Assembly: GCA_023213395.1 (NCBI GenBank)
Contig: CM041465.1
Span: 245,775,741 to 245,839,740 of the forward strand
Length of the DNA: 64,000 nt
Reading direction: 5' to 3'
Origin: Cycas panzhihuaensis
Taxonomy: Eukaryota > Cycadophyta
Shown here: piece by piece, positions 1 through 10,770 of the stretch
Layout: each line of letters begins with the position of its first letter
How positions within the stretch are numbered: position 1 is the stretch's first letter
The notes under the pieces: model-generated
What the model was told of the DNA's origin: nothing
Database searches by the model: none
The model's input: the letters and a program-made list of their open reading frames with translations, nothing else
Program-made: the position numbers and the translations under genes

Positions 1-1042
1 AGGGGTTTAAGCCTATCCCTCTTAAGGTTTTCTCCCAACAGAGCACCTATAACCGTCTTGGCCATAACTCTGCAATCAGCTATCTGATTTCCAATCCGTC
101 TAGACCGTCGAAAAGTGGATTCAAAGGACTATAACTTGGAATCAAATTGAGCCAAATTTGAAACCGTTTTGCTAAAGTTATAAACTACTTAAGTAGAGCT
201 TGGTGTTAGAGCATCTTTAAGCCTTTTTCTCATTTCTTAAAAGCTAAATTTAGATTTTCAGAAGTTCTTTTGCTGCTTTATGCCATTTTTAATTTTTAGT
301 CATTTGTCTTATTTTATTTTTTTAGGGTAACAAAGTGCATGGTGTTGGTTTTTTGTGGGTGTCACTCTTGGAAGATAAAAGTGGATCTCTCTTATGCAAG
401 CGCACTTAAGATCACTCTAAACCCTTTCTTTTTCATTAATTTCTTTTATTTCTATTTTATATTTTAGTTATTTTGTTAAAAAAGAACCTTTGTATGTAAT
501 AAGTTACTTTATAAGATCAATATTATCACATTAAAAAAGATGACTTTCGAATTAACCTCCTTATACTAGCCTTGCAAGGGTAACAATTAAGACCTTTGAA
601 GTTACCACGTCACATATGCTATTGGTGTACTCTAATTTGTTGAGGAAACCATTGACTATAAGGTGTCAAGTTGAGGTGGAAACCTTTCTATTAGAGTTTG
701 GAGACTAGGCTAGACCCGAAAGGGGTGAGTGCCTTAGTTAGTCAAGTTCTCACTACTAGATCTGTCACTAGGCACAAGTCTGGTGCAGGTGGGGAAATAA
801 GTAGACCTTCATTGCAACCCATGTATTGAGGTATATAGATCCTTGAACTCATTTACCGGTATATAGGACCCTTGGTTTGCCACTTGTGGGCAAATACCAC
901 TAAATAGAATAGTAACTCAGAACTTTCTTGGAGACCCTTAAGACTTAAAATTCTAGATTAGCAGCCCCTTAGGTAGATTAGTACTTGAGCACATGAATTT
1001 TAAAGATACAAAATAAAAAGAAAAAAAAAAAACTCTTAGAAA
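1..1042. other. Non-coding leader upstream of Cop1 gag
   Basis: No gene is visible here. Positions 201-212 match the plant copia primer binding site at 10 of 12 bases (TGGTGTTAGAGC against TGGTATCAGAGC) and could mark the end of a decayed 5' LTR, but the bases before it do not end in CA and I found no matching 3' LTR. Positions about 560-900 are richer in G and C than the surroundings and read like the long leaders of the copia elements further along. Confidence 0.4.
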
Positions 1043-2400
1043 AATGGCATCACAAATGTTATTATCCAACATAATTAAACTTAATGGTATAAAAAATTTC
1101 ATACCATGGAAAAAAGAAGTTAAAAATCTACTTATCATAAATGACTTTTAGGCCTAAATAGAGACATACCCCTTCCTAGACCAACACAAAATCCCAACGA
1201 TCTTGACACCTTAATTCCTCTTGATGCTATAACCTTATCCAAATTTAGAGCTAAGGATAATATTACTTTGTTCTTCCTCTACTTGGTAGTTGAAGACCAA
1301 GTGTATTAAAACATATAAACAATCGAAACATCTCATGAGGCATAAACCATTTTTTATGCCCTCTATGAAAGAAATGATGAATTTAAGTCCTTGACCCTTA
1401 AAGCTCATCTATATGTCATCCCTTTTGTAGGCACTATCACAACCCATTTAACTGCAGTAAAGACCATTATGATCCAATTGATAATCCTAGGTGAACCACC
1501 TTTAGATCATGACCTCATATCTAACATCCTAAAACTTTTACTCACAGAATATAATAGTTTTATCTTTAAACTTCATGACAATTATTCAAAAATAGACTTT
1601 ATCACATTTAAGCTCTCTTGCTATGGGAAGAGAACATTCTCAATAAACTTAGGGTTACATTTACTTCTGACTTAATGCTTGTCTTTACAACCCATAATTC
1701 ACAAAAAGGTAAGACTGTACAAAAGATAACTCAATAGTCAAGTCAACTATAAAACCTTGCTCAATAATTAGATTCTCTCAATATATCTCAAGAGTCATAT
1801 CAACAACTAACTCAGCAATAACAACAACCAGTAAGTACCTTTTCCAATCCAAGTCAGCAACTGCAGTAGCCCAAATAACAGCCATAGTTTCAACGACAAA
1901 AGAACCACTGGAGTAGATCAAATATCACCTACCTTTACTATGGAAAAACTAGACACCTCATTGTTGAATGTAGAAGATGTCAAGTTGATTTGTAAATCTT
2001 ACAAAATCAAGAGAGTTAATCTTATGGGATTAGCTTTTAATAAGCTGCCCCATATTATCAACCAACAACCCCATTTTATCAATAGGAACCACCATCTTAC
2101 CAACAAGGCCGACTAAGCTACCAATAATATAAACAAACTTATCAATAAGGAGAACCATGTCCTCCACAAGGAGGCCTCATTTTGTAACAATGAGCCATCT
2201 ATTACCAACAAGATAGCCATGTTTCGTAGCAAGGAGGGTTTTTCTATCCACAAGGAGGGCCATCATTTCAACCATAAGGCTAATTCTACCAATGGAATTA
2301 GAATCCAAGACCTACTCAAAGCCAAAGACCATATAACACGCAACAGTTCCCCAATAAAAAGTCAAAAGAACCAACAAAACATTCAATAACAAGGAGGTAA
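1043..2400 (+). pseudogene. gag: Cop1 gag pseudogene
   Basis: The reading frame opens at ATG 1043 (MASQMLLSN...) with the copia gag N-terminal pattern ending in F.PW. A frame shift follows, and the middle part lies at 1391-1675, including LGEPPLDHDLISNIL and LLTEYNSF, which match the UBN2/gag core. A zinc knuckle of CX2CX4HX4C spacing sits at 1930-1971, but its first two Cys codons read Tyr (TAC, TAT); only His and the last Cys remain. Positions 2040-2300 encode a Tyr/Gln/Gly/Pro-rich tail built from repeated YQQG-like units with several stops. Product: nucleocapsid-type RNA-binding protein, non-functional here. Confidence 0.7.
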
Positions 2401-2401
2401 T

Positions 2402-2716
2402 ATGGTAGACAACAATGATTCTTCCTCCCATAACTTGTTCTTTATAGCATTAGCTTCTCATCTTGATGACAACACATGGCTCCTTGACTTGGGTGCAACA
2501 AGATATATGTCTGGATTAAAAAAGATGTTGGAAGAGGCCTACCCAATAAGCACCCAAACAATCATATTTGGTGATAATTTGACATATGATGTAACCAAAA
2601 TTGGTAAGGCTCCCATAGTTATAAAAGATTCTAACATCAAGCATCATATCAATAATGTGTTCCTTGTTCTGAGAATGAAAATGAAGTTATTCTTCATCAG
2701 TCAAATAAACAAGTAG
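2402..2716 (+). pseudogene. Cop1 retropepsin-like protease remnant
   Basis: A 104-residue open stretch carries WLLDLGATRYMSG, the copia protease active-site region. The usual D-S/T-G-A reads D-L-G-A, so the catalytic Asp is present but its neighbour is changed. The C-terminal part (NNVFLVLRMKMKLFFISQ) matches the family pattern for the end of protease (V.Y.P.L..NLLS..QL). It follows the gag tail and precedes the integrase region, as expected. A stop at 2714-2716 separates it from downstream sequence. Confidence 0.65.
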
Positions 2717-2984
2717 AATCTTGATGTCCTCTTTAGTCAAGATATTTGTACCATCACAGAACTTGCAACTAGAAAACTTGTGGCCATACATCATGAATAT
2801 AGTAGTTTATACAAGTTGGATGGTGTCCCACTTGCTACTACTCAACAAAATAAATCCTGCTCAATATCCTAAAGTGCTCAACTTGATAAGGGAAAATGTG
2901 TAATTATTGAAGAATCCCCTTGTATCTAGGAACCGGGAGAATGTTCACATTTAGAAGGAAAGGTCACTCAAAACAACTTGAAAG

Positions 2985-3830
2985 ACCAATTATGGCATCA
3001 ACACCTAGGTTATTTAAATATGTAAAGCTTGAACTTTATGTCTACGCTTTAAATAGTATATGGTTTATCCAAAATCAAGAGATATATTAGCATATGTGAG
3101 ACATGCTTAAAGGGAACAAAGAGAAAAATTCCCTTCCAAGAATGCATGGAGAGCCTTATAAGCATTGGAGTTGGTCCGCTCAGACATCTGTGGGCCCATG
3201 TTAGTCCAATCACTCAATGGGAGCCTGCATTTCATCGCATTCATATATGACTTCTCAAGGAAAGTGTGGGTATATCTACTTCCTAAGAAACAAGTACCAA
3301 GGCTTAGATAAATTTAAAGAGTTCAAAGCTATAATTAAGAATGAAAGTGGTATGACAATTAAGACCCTCAGATTAGATAATGGTAGCGAATATATCTCCA
3401 ATCAATTTAATAATTTTTGGAAGAAACATGGTATCTGATACTAATTTTTAGCACATCACATACCACAACAAAACGATGTAGCCGAAAGGATGAATCTAAC
3501 ATTGGTGAACAAAGAAAAAACCATGTTTAGTGCCACCAATCTTATCACTAGATTTTGGATTGATGCAATTACCATAACGACATACCTAACCAACATAAGT
3601 CCTACAATTGTAGTTAGGAATATCACTCCTGAGGAAGCTTGGTCAAGACATAAACCAATTGTTGCACACTTGAAGATTTTTGGATGCACGACATATAAAC
3701 TTGTTCCAAAGAAGAACAAAAAGAAGCTTGACGATAAGAGCCTAAAATATATCTTCTTTGGCTATGTACTTGGTTGTAAAGCTTATAAAGTATTTGACAT
3801 TGTTGGAAGCCAAGCATACACAATTTAGGA
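2985..3830 (+). pseudogene. Cop1 integrase remnant
   Basis: LWHQHLGYLNM near 2990 is the GAG-pre-integrase HHCC region. DFSRKVWVY near 3250 and TLRLDNGSEY near 3366-3395 mark the rve catalytic core, the latter holding the second catalytic Asp. After a frameshift, 3490-3828 encodes the distal part: MNLTL (the usual E..NRTL), then ITPEEAW, LKIFGC and the C-terminal block KYIFFGY...YKVFD. At least two frameshifts and several stops make it inactive. The glutamate of the DDE triad is not recoverable with confidence. Confidence 0.7.
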
Positions 3831-4159
3831 TGTAATATTTTTAGAGGATACACAAGACTTGACTCTACCCAAACTCAGTTTGTAGCAACAGATGAAGTTG
3901 GTGTGCTTCAAGTGCCTCCTGGACAAATTTTGGAGTCACTAGTACCAGCCTTCTCCTACACTCTAGGTCCTTCATCATTTCTAGTAGCCTCCACATTGAC
4001 AACACAAGCAAGCATAACATTGCCATCTAGTTTAGTTGATGACCTTCAAGTGGAAGCTACCAACATTCAACCACCTATTAAGTGGGTAAAACAATTATTA
4101 AAGGATGCTCCTCCTCCTCCCATAGTTGCTAAAAGGCCTTAAAAAATAAGCCACTTCAC

Positions 4160-4600
4160 AAATTTTGCCTTAATAACATGTGTCCTAAAAATACCTAAGC
4201 CTTCCATATTTGAGGAGGTAGTCAAAGACTGAACATGGAAAGCATCTATGGATGAAGAGATGAACTCCATCATAAAAAATGACACTTGGGAGTTGACAGA
4301 TGTACCACCTAGAAAGAAGCTGGTTGACTGTAGAAGGCTTCATAAAGTAAGATTGCATGCCCATAGCCCTGTTGAGCGTCATAAAGCTTACTTGGTATTA
4401 AAGAGCACATTCCCAAATGGGGAGCTTACAAAAGGTCACTTGCAACAACATTTTGATGACTTCATCAACTGAATTCATTGACCAACTGAGGACCAGGTTA
4501 AAAACATCTTCACCAAAGCACTTAATAACCCAAAGTTTGAGTGGTTTCGATACGACTTCAGCATTAGAAGAAATGAAGTTGCTATTAAGGGAGGGTATTA
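4160..4600 (+). pseudogene. Cop1 RT/RNase H with core deleted
   Basis: The N-terminal RT block is present (WKASMDEEMNSIIKNDTWEL, then RHKAYLV, the usual HKARLV). It runs in the same open frame straight into STFPNGEL, which normally lies some tens of residues later, and then directly into a block resembling the RNase H C-terminus (TKGHLQQHFDDFIN). A frame change leads to PTEDQVKNIFTKAL, the conserved copia tail. The YVDD box and almost all RNase H are absent. The two junctions keep the frame open from 4248 to 4472, so they are deletions rather than random decay. Confidence 0.7.
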
Positions 4601-5286
4601 AAACTTTGTTATAACACCTTCATTTCTTTGTAATATATATTAATTTTATATATAATATGTACCTTAGATGACCCACATTGTAAATTTAATTATATTTTGT
4701 ATTCATGTTAGGTTTGCCAAATGTGCCGCTTAATCGGCCAATTGTATTCTTTAAAATATTGACGGGATGCTTATAAATTAGGCCCTAAACTATTCATTTG
4801 TACATGATTTTGAAGTATATGCAGAATCTTTTCCATTTTTGAGCCTCACGTGGTAACCAATTTGCTCGTGAATCATTTATCTCAGTTCAACTATTGTATT
4901 TTGTTTGTCTATTGCATTATTTTGATAATATAGCTTGATATTTGATTAATAACACATGATTTCTAGATCTTGGAAGGCTTTCATCAAATTTTATGACTTG
5001 GAGCAAAGAGCATGGACTTAACAAAAGGCATAATATTTTTAAATGGATAAAACTTTTTGATTTTTTAGATATACTATTTTATTATGGAGAGATAAGCGTT
5101 AAAGATTGAGTAGTTTAGAAGACGTTGATCATCAACCACAAAGGACATGATAGGCTACTACAGATGGAGGATTTGAATTTCACCTTGACCAATGGCCCAA
5201 AGTAATCCAAATTGGTGATTATTAGGATGGGAATATGGTGTTGGAAGCTCGTGAGTTATTACATGGTATAATAAGGATTTGAGAGA
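4601..5286. other. AT-rich spacer, possible Cop1 3' LTR
   Basis: No coding pattern is visible. It starts directly after the Cop1 polypurine tract, so part of it is probably the 3' LTR. I see no second copy in the window to define its ends. Confidence 0.3.
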
Positions 5287-5511
5287 ATGGAGGGAATTTG
5301 TATATTGAAATTTAAGTTGGAAGAGGGTGTGGCATTGGTTAAAAAAAGACCATATTTGAATGCTTGCTATGAAAAAATTATCAAAGAGAAGCTCAACAAA
5401 CTTCTGTATGAAGATTATATTTTTATAATCAATGATAATGAATGGATGCGTTATGTTGTTCCATTGGGGTGTAGGTATGGGAAGAATGATAAACCACATG
5501 TTCATAGATAA
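5287..5511 (+). pseudogene. Gypsy M: N-terminal RT fragment
   Basis: A 74-codon open stretch reads FKLEEGVALVKKRPYLNACYEKIIKEKLNKLL followed by NEWMRYVVPL. This matches the entry to Ty3/gypsy reverse transcriptase (..G..PV.QRPYR..P.....I..E...ML..G.I..S.S.W.SP.V). The fragment stops before the catalytic core. It lies on the + strand just outside the - strand element N, so it belongs to a different, truncated insertion. Confidence 0.6.
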
Positions 5512-5548
5512 CTACAATTTTCCATTTAATATTTTATATTACATAATA

Positions 5549-6231
5549 CATGTACTTTTAAAAGAGAAGATATTAGAATAAAAGACAACATGAGAGAATC
5601 TTAATGAGAGTATTTAAGAGTGAGCATATGGAAATTAAATATTAATAAAAGTTAAGCAATACTGCCATTAATAGCAAGAATGAAATCACTTCTACCATAA
5701 CTTGCCTTGTGTCTAAACTATAGTTAAAGGTTAGTCTGTTTTGCTAACCCTTTTACCTTGTTAGCATAAAATCTTAGTAGCTTTCTTAATTGAGCTACAT
5801 GCACATCATTTCGAATAGTATTACATGTAGTAGCATGTTCTATATGCACTCCTTTAGCTTATTTTGGTATAGCTCTCCTCACAGGTTCACTTAGAGAAAC
5901 AAACATTAAAGAATTTATGCTCAACAATTGCCTTCCATTCCAATTTGTTTCTTTTTAAATATTACATAGAATGACCCCATGAAAGGTTATTAGAAATGAA
6001 GTGAAAAATTATTAATGAGGTGAAAAGGGTTACTCTTCAAGGATCTTATAAATACTTGTTTTATAACTTATGACTTCATTTACTAGATATAGTCTCTCTT
6101 ACACACTAAGTCCAATATTACGATAGTAATGTATGGTCCCACTTAAGTTTATAATACATGGAACCTCTTAGGGATATGATTAAAATACATAAATTTTTTT
6201 AGTGTGTTACATTACATTCCCCCTTAGGGAA
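5549..6231 (-). repeat. Gypsy N 3' LTR and polypurine tract
   Basis: On the - strand the tract CCTAAGGGGGAA (within 6217-6231) is directly followed by TGTAATGTAACACAC from 6216 downward, the standard junction of PPT and LTR. The far end near 5549 is uncertain because no second LTR copy is visible. Confidence 0.5.
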
Positions 6232-6459
6232 ATCATCACCTTTAATAATGCATGGATGATAAATCATTTGCCTTTACAAAGGCATTAGATTCCAAGTACT
6301 ATTTTTAATTGGTTGATTTATTCATTATATACTTGGTAATTTATTTGTTTTTCCACTTCTCGATCTAAGTATCTAAAATCCTTTCTGATCAATGCATTAT
6401 AGGATCAACATCTTGAATATTTATAATCATGGGAATCTTATTGTTAGAATGTAATCAAG

Positions 6460-7520
6460 GTTTATTTAACTGACACAAAAAACTAGGTGTCCCCTTACAT
6501 GTGATGGCAACCACAAATGATAAGCTATATCACCATCATTTTCCAACACATCAAATGGTCTGTAATACTATGGAGATAACTTGGAACACTTCCATGTAGA
6601 TAGTGAATTACTCCATAGTTTTATTTAGAAAAAAAAATTGTTTATCCACTTGAAAAGCACATTGTGTCCAGTGTCGATCCATATAAAATTGGCTTTATCC
6701 TTTGATGTTCTTCAAAAATTTCTTACAATTAGTTATAAAGATTCCATATTTTTTAACATTTCATTATTTAACTATGTCTTGGATTGAACAATACCAAAAG
6801 AAAGAGGGATTGTTGGATCATAAACCAACATTGCCTTGAATTGAGATATTTTTAAGGGTGATTACACACTATTATTATAGAAGAATTCCACTAAGGATAA
6901 CCTTTCCTTTTAAGTAGTCTAATATTTTATGACACGTGTCTTTAACATGTCCTCCAATATTGGATTAACTTGAGTTGTTTGGCCATAGTTTTGACGGTGA
7001 TCCCATTGTTAAAACATAATCAAGTTTCTAAACCTTGAAAATTTTTTGCTTAGCTTGATGTAATGAATTCATGTTTATAGTCATTAAGAGTGTTTTTTGG
7101 CATACCAAAATAAAAGAAGACTTCAGTGAATAAAATCAGAGCAATACCAACACTTGAGTGAGTCATATGACAAGAAATAAACCTTGTAAATTTGCTGAGT
7201 TGATTTACCACAACTAGGATTTAATCATATTATTTTTTAGTCCTAAATAAATAGGTTATGAAATCCCTAAAAATACTCTACCATTTATCTTCTAGTATTG
7301 TCAAAAGTTGTAGTAAATCTATAAATGTTCATGCTTTACCTTGTTAATTTAATATTTTAACATGTGTCAACATAATCCATAATGTCATTTTTTTGTACTT
7401 TTCTAATACATTGACCTCGTAACTATTTATAATTCTTTTTACCACCAGCAAGACTTGTATATAGTTTATCATGTATGTCATAAGAAATAAGTTGATGCGA
7501 TTCTTAAACATTAAGTATCA
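6460..7520 (-). pseudogene. Gypsy N integrase
   Basis: On the - strand a decayed HHCC zinc region near 7510-7380 (LAGGKKNYK, IMDYVDTC) leads to the rve core at about 7230-7030: VVNQLSKFTRF, then GMPKNTLNDYKHEF, where the usual SDRD reads NDYK. At 6960-6790 follow LVEFFYNNSVHPSLK and SPFKAMLVYDP, the standard Y...HSS...PF..YG block. At about 6590-6465 lies the C-terminal block KLSPxYYRPFDVLENDGDIAYHL followed by LPSHVRGHLVF, the GPF/Y module. Catalytic Asp is replaced and stops are frequent. Confidence 0.7.
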
Positions 7521-7799
7521 CTAACTCATCTTTATACCATAGACTATTTATTTTCATAAAGAAAATTTTAGGATTTATTAGTGATTAGTTGAGTGATAAT
7601 AAAGTATCCTCACATTAAGAGTTAGAGAGTTATGCCTATGGAGCTTATTTTATAAAAGTTCCTTAAATGATACGTATAGTACTAAAAAAGTGAACATGAG
7701 GCAAAACGTCAATAACCACATTATACTTTCTTGGCTTATACACAGCTTTCCATTGGAATTTTGAAATAATACTGCACACCTATATTGTCAAAAATTTAA

Positions 7800-8000
7800 C
7801 TCTCATTTTAGAAAAAAGTGAACTAATGGTTTACAATTGATGTGAACCTCAAATTCATTATATTTTAAGTAGTGTTTCAAATTCTTGATGGCATGACTCA
7901 CTACTAACAACTCTAAGTTAAAAATGAAATACTCCCATTTAACTAAGTTTAGTTTTTGACTTTCATAGGCCACTAAATGATTGAATTGCATTAACACAAC
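7800..8000 (-). pseudogene. Gypsy N RNase H fragment
   Basis: The 64-residue open stretch contains VAYESQKLNLVKWEYFIFNLELLVVSHAIKNLKHYL and then FEVHINCKPLVHF. This corresponds to the Ty3/gypsy RNase H pattern (I.Y.S.KL..AE..Y...E.ELLA.V.A....RHYL.G..F.V.TDH..L). The TDH motif reads INC, so a catalytic Asp is lost. It lies between RT and integrase of the same element. Confidence 0.75.
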
Positions 8001-8149
8001 ACTGATAGTTTTCCTTTAGTGTTAATATGTAATACACATGGTTTTGTTGGATCATAAATGTATAAAACTGGTATAATCATTAATGTTTCCTTTAACAAAT
8101 CAAAATTTAATTGATGAATATCCAATCAAATATATTTATGATATTTTTT

Positions 8150-9000
8150 CAACAAATCAAATAGAGAAGCTATAAATCGATAATGGCCTTGGACAAAATT
8201 CTTATAGAAAGATCAAGGAAATTCTATAATTTAGGCATATCTTTGAGAATTGACCATTTGTTTATAGGTTGGATGTTTTTTGGATCTAGTGTTATTACAT
8301 CTTTGAAGATAGTATAATACAAACACTCTACTTGCTTTTAAAAGAAATCATACTTTGATAATTCTATGTACAATTTATAATCCCTTAAGAGCTACAACAC
8401 CATTATTAGATATTCATAGTGTCCATCTTGATTTTTGCTAAAATCAAGATGAACATAAAGAATGGAGTACTCAATTCATCAACCTTATGAATGTAGTAGA
8501 GGGATTAGTCAATCTAAATGGCATGATCAAATGTTCATGATGCATAGCTTTTATGTTGAATGTGCTATTCTCTACGTTTGAAATCATAATTTGTATTTGA
8601 TGGTAGTGACTTCTCATATCAATCTATGAAAATATTATTGCACTTTTCAACTAATCTAGAAGATCATCAATGTGAATTATTAGGTGCTTCATGGTGGCTT
8701 TATATAGGGCTTTATAGTCTTTATACATTTTCATAGACCTATTTTTCTTCTTTACTAAGAGAGATGGGGTTCTAAATGGTGATTTACATGATGAATGGAC
8801 CCATTTTATAGTAATTCTGTGATGTGTTTCTTAATTTCCTCTTATTTGAAATAATTAAGATAACATGAGATTATAGAAATGGGTTTAGTTTCTTGTTCAA
8901 ACTCAATAGCATGATCAACACTTCTTTCAACAAGAAAACAATAAGGTAAGTATTTAGAAAACATGTTAGTAAATACATATCATGACCATTTTATTCAAGG
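8150..9000 (-). pseudogene. Gypsy N reverse transcriptase
   Basis: The - strand reads ERSVDHAIEFEQETKPIS near 8960-8900, then PSLLVKKKNRSMKMYKDY near 8770-8720, IIHIDDLLD near 8670, and IDMRSHYHQIQIMI leading to LIMPFRLTNPSTTFIRLMN near 8610-8470. These are gypsy RT blocks 1 to 4 in order. Further on, WSILKDMPKLxNFLDL near 8260-8200 matches the RT/RNase H connection. The metal-binding YVDD region could not be read with confidence. Frame is mostly conserved with scattered stops. Confidence 0.75.
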
Positions 9001-9446
9001 AGTTATTTGATTCTTCTTAGATGAAGATTGCCTAACATGTTTTATAATGCTATTGAGATATCTTTGTTAATTGGATTGATGACACCATGAGAATAGTTTA
9101 CAACCCCTTATCACCAACTAAGAAGCGTTCACAACCACTATGGTCAAATTTCATGGTATGTGCATAGAGACTAATATGACGATCATATGCATACAACCAC
9201 TTTTGCTCTAAAATAGTACATGGCAACTAATATCCATTGTATCAAAATTAATAATATCACTGTGTGACTTAATATATAATGGCACCTATGGAGCATACAT
9301 ATCCCATTCTTGGGTTCCTCGGCTATTAACAAGTTCTACCATATATATAAAATTTAACTTAGTTGTGGTAAACTCAAGTGTTAAGCTACCTTATAAGATA
9401 TAAAATTAAGTGCAACTATTGTAGATCAACACAATTATGTTTTACT
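9001..9446 (-). other. Probable protease to RT linker of gypsy N
   Basis: Upstream of the RT on the - strand the sequence should hold the aspartic protease. I see VPLYIKSHSDIINFDTMDISCHVLF and similar hydrophobic stretches but no clear D-S/T-G motif. The region ends at the TSD of copia A (TATTT, 9447-9451). Confidence 0.3.
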
Positions 9447-9451
9447 TATTT

Positions 9452-9812
9452 TTAAGGACGAGTGAGGTGCAGAGCATGACGTTTATATTGATGAGTGTAT
9501 TACAACTCTTTAGAGTAAAAATATCTAATTGAATTGAGGGTGGTGTTAAAAAACACCAGGGAGGTATTCCCACCCCTTTTATAAGTGATTTTGGAGAGGC
9601 AGCAAGCGCCTCAACCTGACCTGCAAAAGAATTCAAACTAGTATTAAAAAATAAAAGTAATAAATGTGCATATACCTTAATAGTGGTCCATCGGCGTATG
9701 GGTGGTTACAAGCAGCTGTTATGTGGCCTAAGGTACCCTAGGGAGCCCCAAAGATGGCTTTGAGGGGTCCTAGGTGCATGTTAACAAATGAACATTAGGT
9801 ATTATCCCAATA
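9452..9812 (-). repeat. Copia A 3' LTR
   Basis: This 361-bp LTR is homologous to 28455-28788 plus 29443-29469. On the - strand it starts TATTGGGATAATACC (TG changed to TA) and ends at 9452. It is preceded on the - strand by a purine tract (9813-9823, ATGGAGGAGAA). Flanking TATTT at 9447-9451 matches the other end of the element. Confidence 0.85.
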
Positions 9813-9829
9813 TTCTCCTCCATAATGCC

Positions 9830-10439
9830 CAATGTGAACAACTCCCAAACTGTCTCTGAATTTCTAGAATTTAACTTTGTCCAATTCCTTTGTGAAGATA
9901 TCTTCTATTTGGTCTTCAGTGCTCTAATAGGCTAATTCAATTTCTTCTGCTTGCACTAGTTTTTGAATGAAATGATGCTGAGTCTCGATGTGTTTTGTTC
10001 TGCCATGAAAAACTAGATTCTTTACCATTTGAATAGTTCTCTGATTGTTGCACTAAATTCTAGTGGGACCTTTCTATTTTAGTTGAAAATCTTGTAGTAG
10101 TCTTCTCAACCAAATTGATTCACATGCACCTGCAACCACTGCTTTATACTTTGCCTTACCTATAGATAAGGAAATTATGTTTTGTTTCTTGGTGGTCCAT
10201 GCTATAACTACTAATCTCATACTAAATATATAACCTGTTGTTGATTTCTTATCATCAATGTCTCCTGCCCAATCCAAGTTTGCATAACCAGTTAATCGAA
10301 ATTTTGAAGAGGCTTTGTAATATAACCCATATGCTGAAGTTCCTTTGAGATAATAGAGAATTCTCTTTATTGCTTGCCAATGGGTGGTTTTTGGATCTTG
10401 CATAAATCTAGATGCAACACTAACTGAGTGTGTTATGTC
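9830..10439 (-). pseudogene. Copia A RNase H (3' part of split pol)
   Basis: From the - strand, PDITHSVSVASRFMQDP begins at the edge of copia C and continues THWQAIKRILYYLKGT, LDWAGDIDDKKSTTGY, AKYKAVVAGACESIWLRRLL and the tail STEDQIEDIFTKELDKVKF near 9880. This is the copia RT/RNase H C-terminus. RNase H catalytic Asp is seen in LDWAGD, and Glu in the family block E.EY reads as Lys (KAKYK). The upstream half of the same gene lies at 18082-18980 on the other side of copia C. Confidence 0.85.
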
Positions 10440-10444
10440 AGGTC
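10440..10444. repeat. Target site duplication AGGTC (left) of copia C
   Basis: AGGTC directly precedes the 5' LTR of copia C; the same five bases follow its 3' LTR at 18077-18081. Confidence 0.95.
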
Positions 10445-10756
10445 TGAAAGAGGTTAATGTATCAAGGCCAGTTGTGTAGATTAATTATGTGACCTTAGGA
10501 TATATTATTAGCATTAGTCTCTTAATAAAATGTACTTTATGTGCATTTAGATGTAATTTCGGGTTCATGTCATTAGGCGGGAAAATCCTAACACTAATGC
10601 TCACCCTCAATAATAAAAGGAGAAATCTCGAGGAGGGAGTCATTATTTATTCTCACCTCCAAGCTTGCTCTCATATCTTATTTCATCTTCTTTTTCATTC
10701 TCCATTGCCATTGCGTGCATATGAGTGATTTATCTCCTAGATCCATCCTTCCTTCA
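10445..10756 (+). repeat. Copia C 5' LTR
   Basis: 312 bp from TGAAAGAGG to CCTTCA, aligned without gaps to 17765-18076. The AATAATAAAAGG stretch near 10609-10620 is a possible polyadenylation or promoter element. Confidence 0.97.
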
Positions 10757-10758
10757 TG

Positions 10759-10770
10759 TGGTATCAGAGT
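10759..10770 (+). other. Copia C primer binding site
   Basis: TGGTATCAGAGT, two bases after the LTR, is complementary to the 3' end of plant initiator Met tRNA except the last base. Confidence 0.9.

Larger units (their letters stand above)
1043..4600 (+). mobile_element. Cop1: decayed Ty1/copia element
   Basis: The domain order gag, protease, integrase, RT, RNase H on the + strand is diagnostic of Ty1/copia. All domains are broken by stops or frameshifts, and the RT core is missing. A purine tract (AAGGGAGGG, about 4588-4596) follows the RNase H tail and is the likely polypurine tract, after which a 3' LTR would start. I could not delimit LTRs or a target duplication. The element is probably old. 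Confidence 0.75.
5549..9446 (-). mobile_element. Gypsy N: decayed Ty3/gypsy element
   Basis: Read on the - strand, the order RT (about 8990-8150), RNase H (8000-7800), integrase (about 7520-6460), purine tract and LTR start is the Ty3/gypsy order (RT before integrase). The 3' end is defined by a purine tract at 6217-6231 followed by TGTAATGTAACAC. The left LTR limit (about 5549) is a guess from a TG dinucleotide. The 5' side is cut at 9446 by insertion of copia A; nothing recognisable from N continues beyond 29474. Confidence 0.7.
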
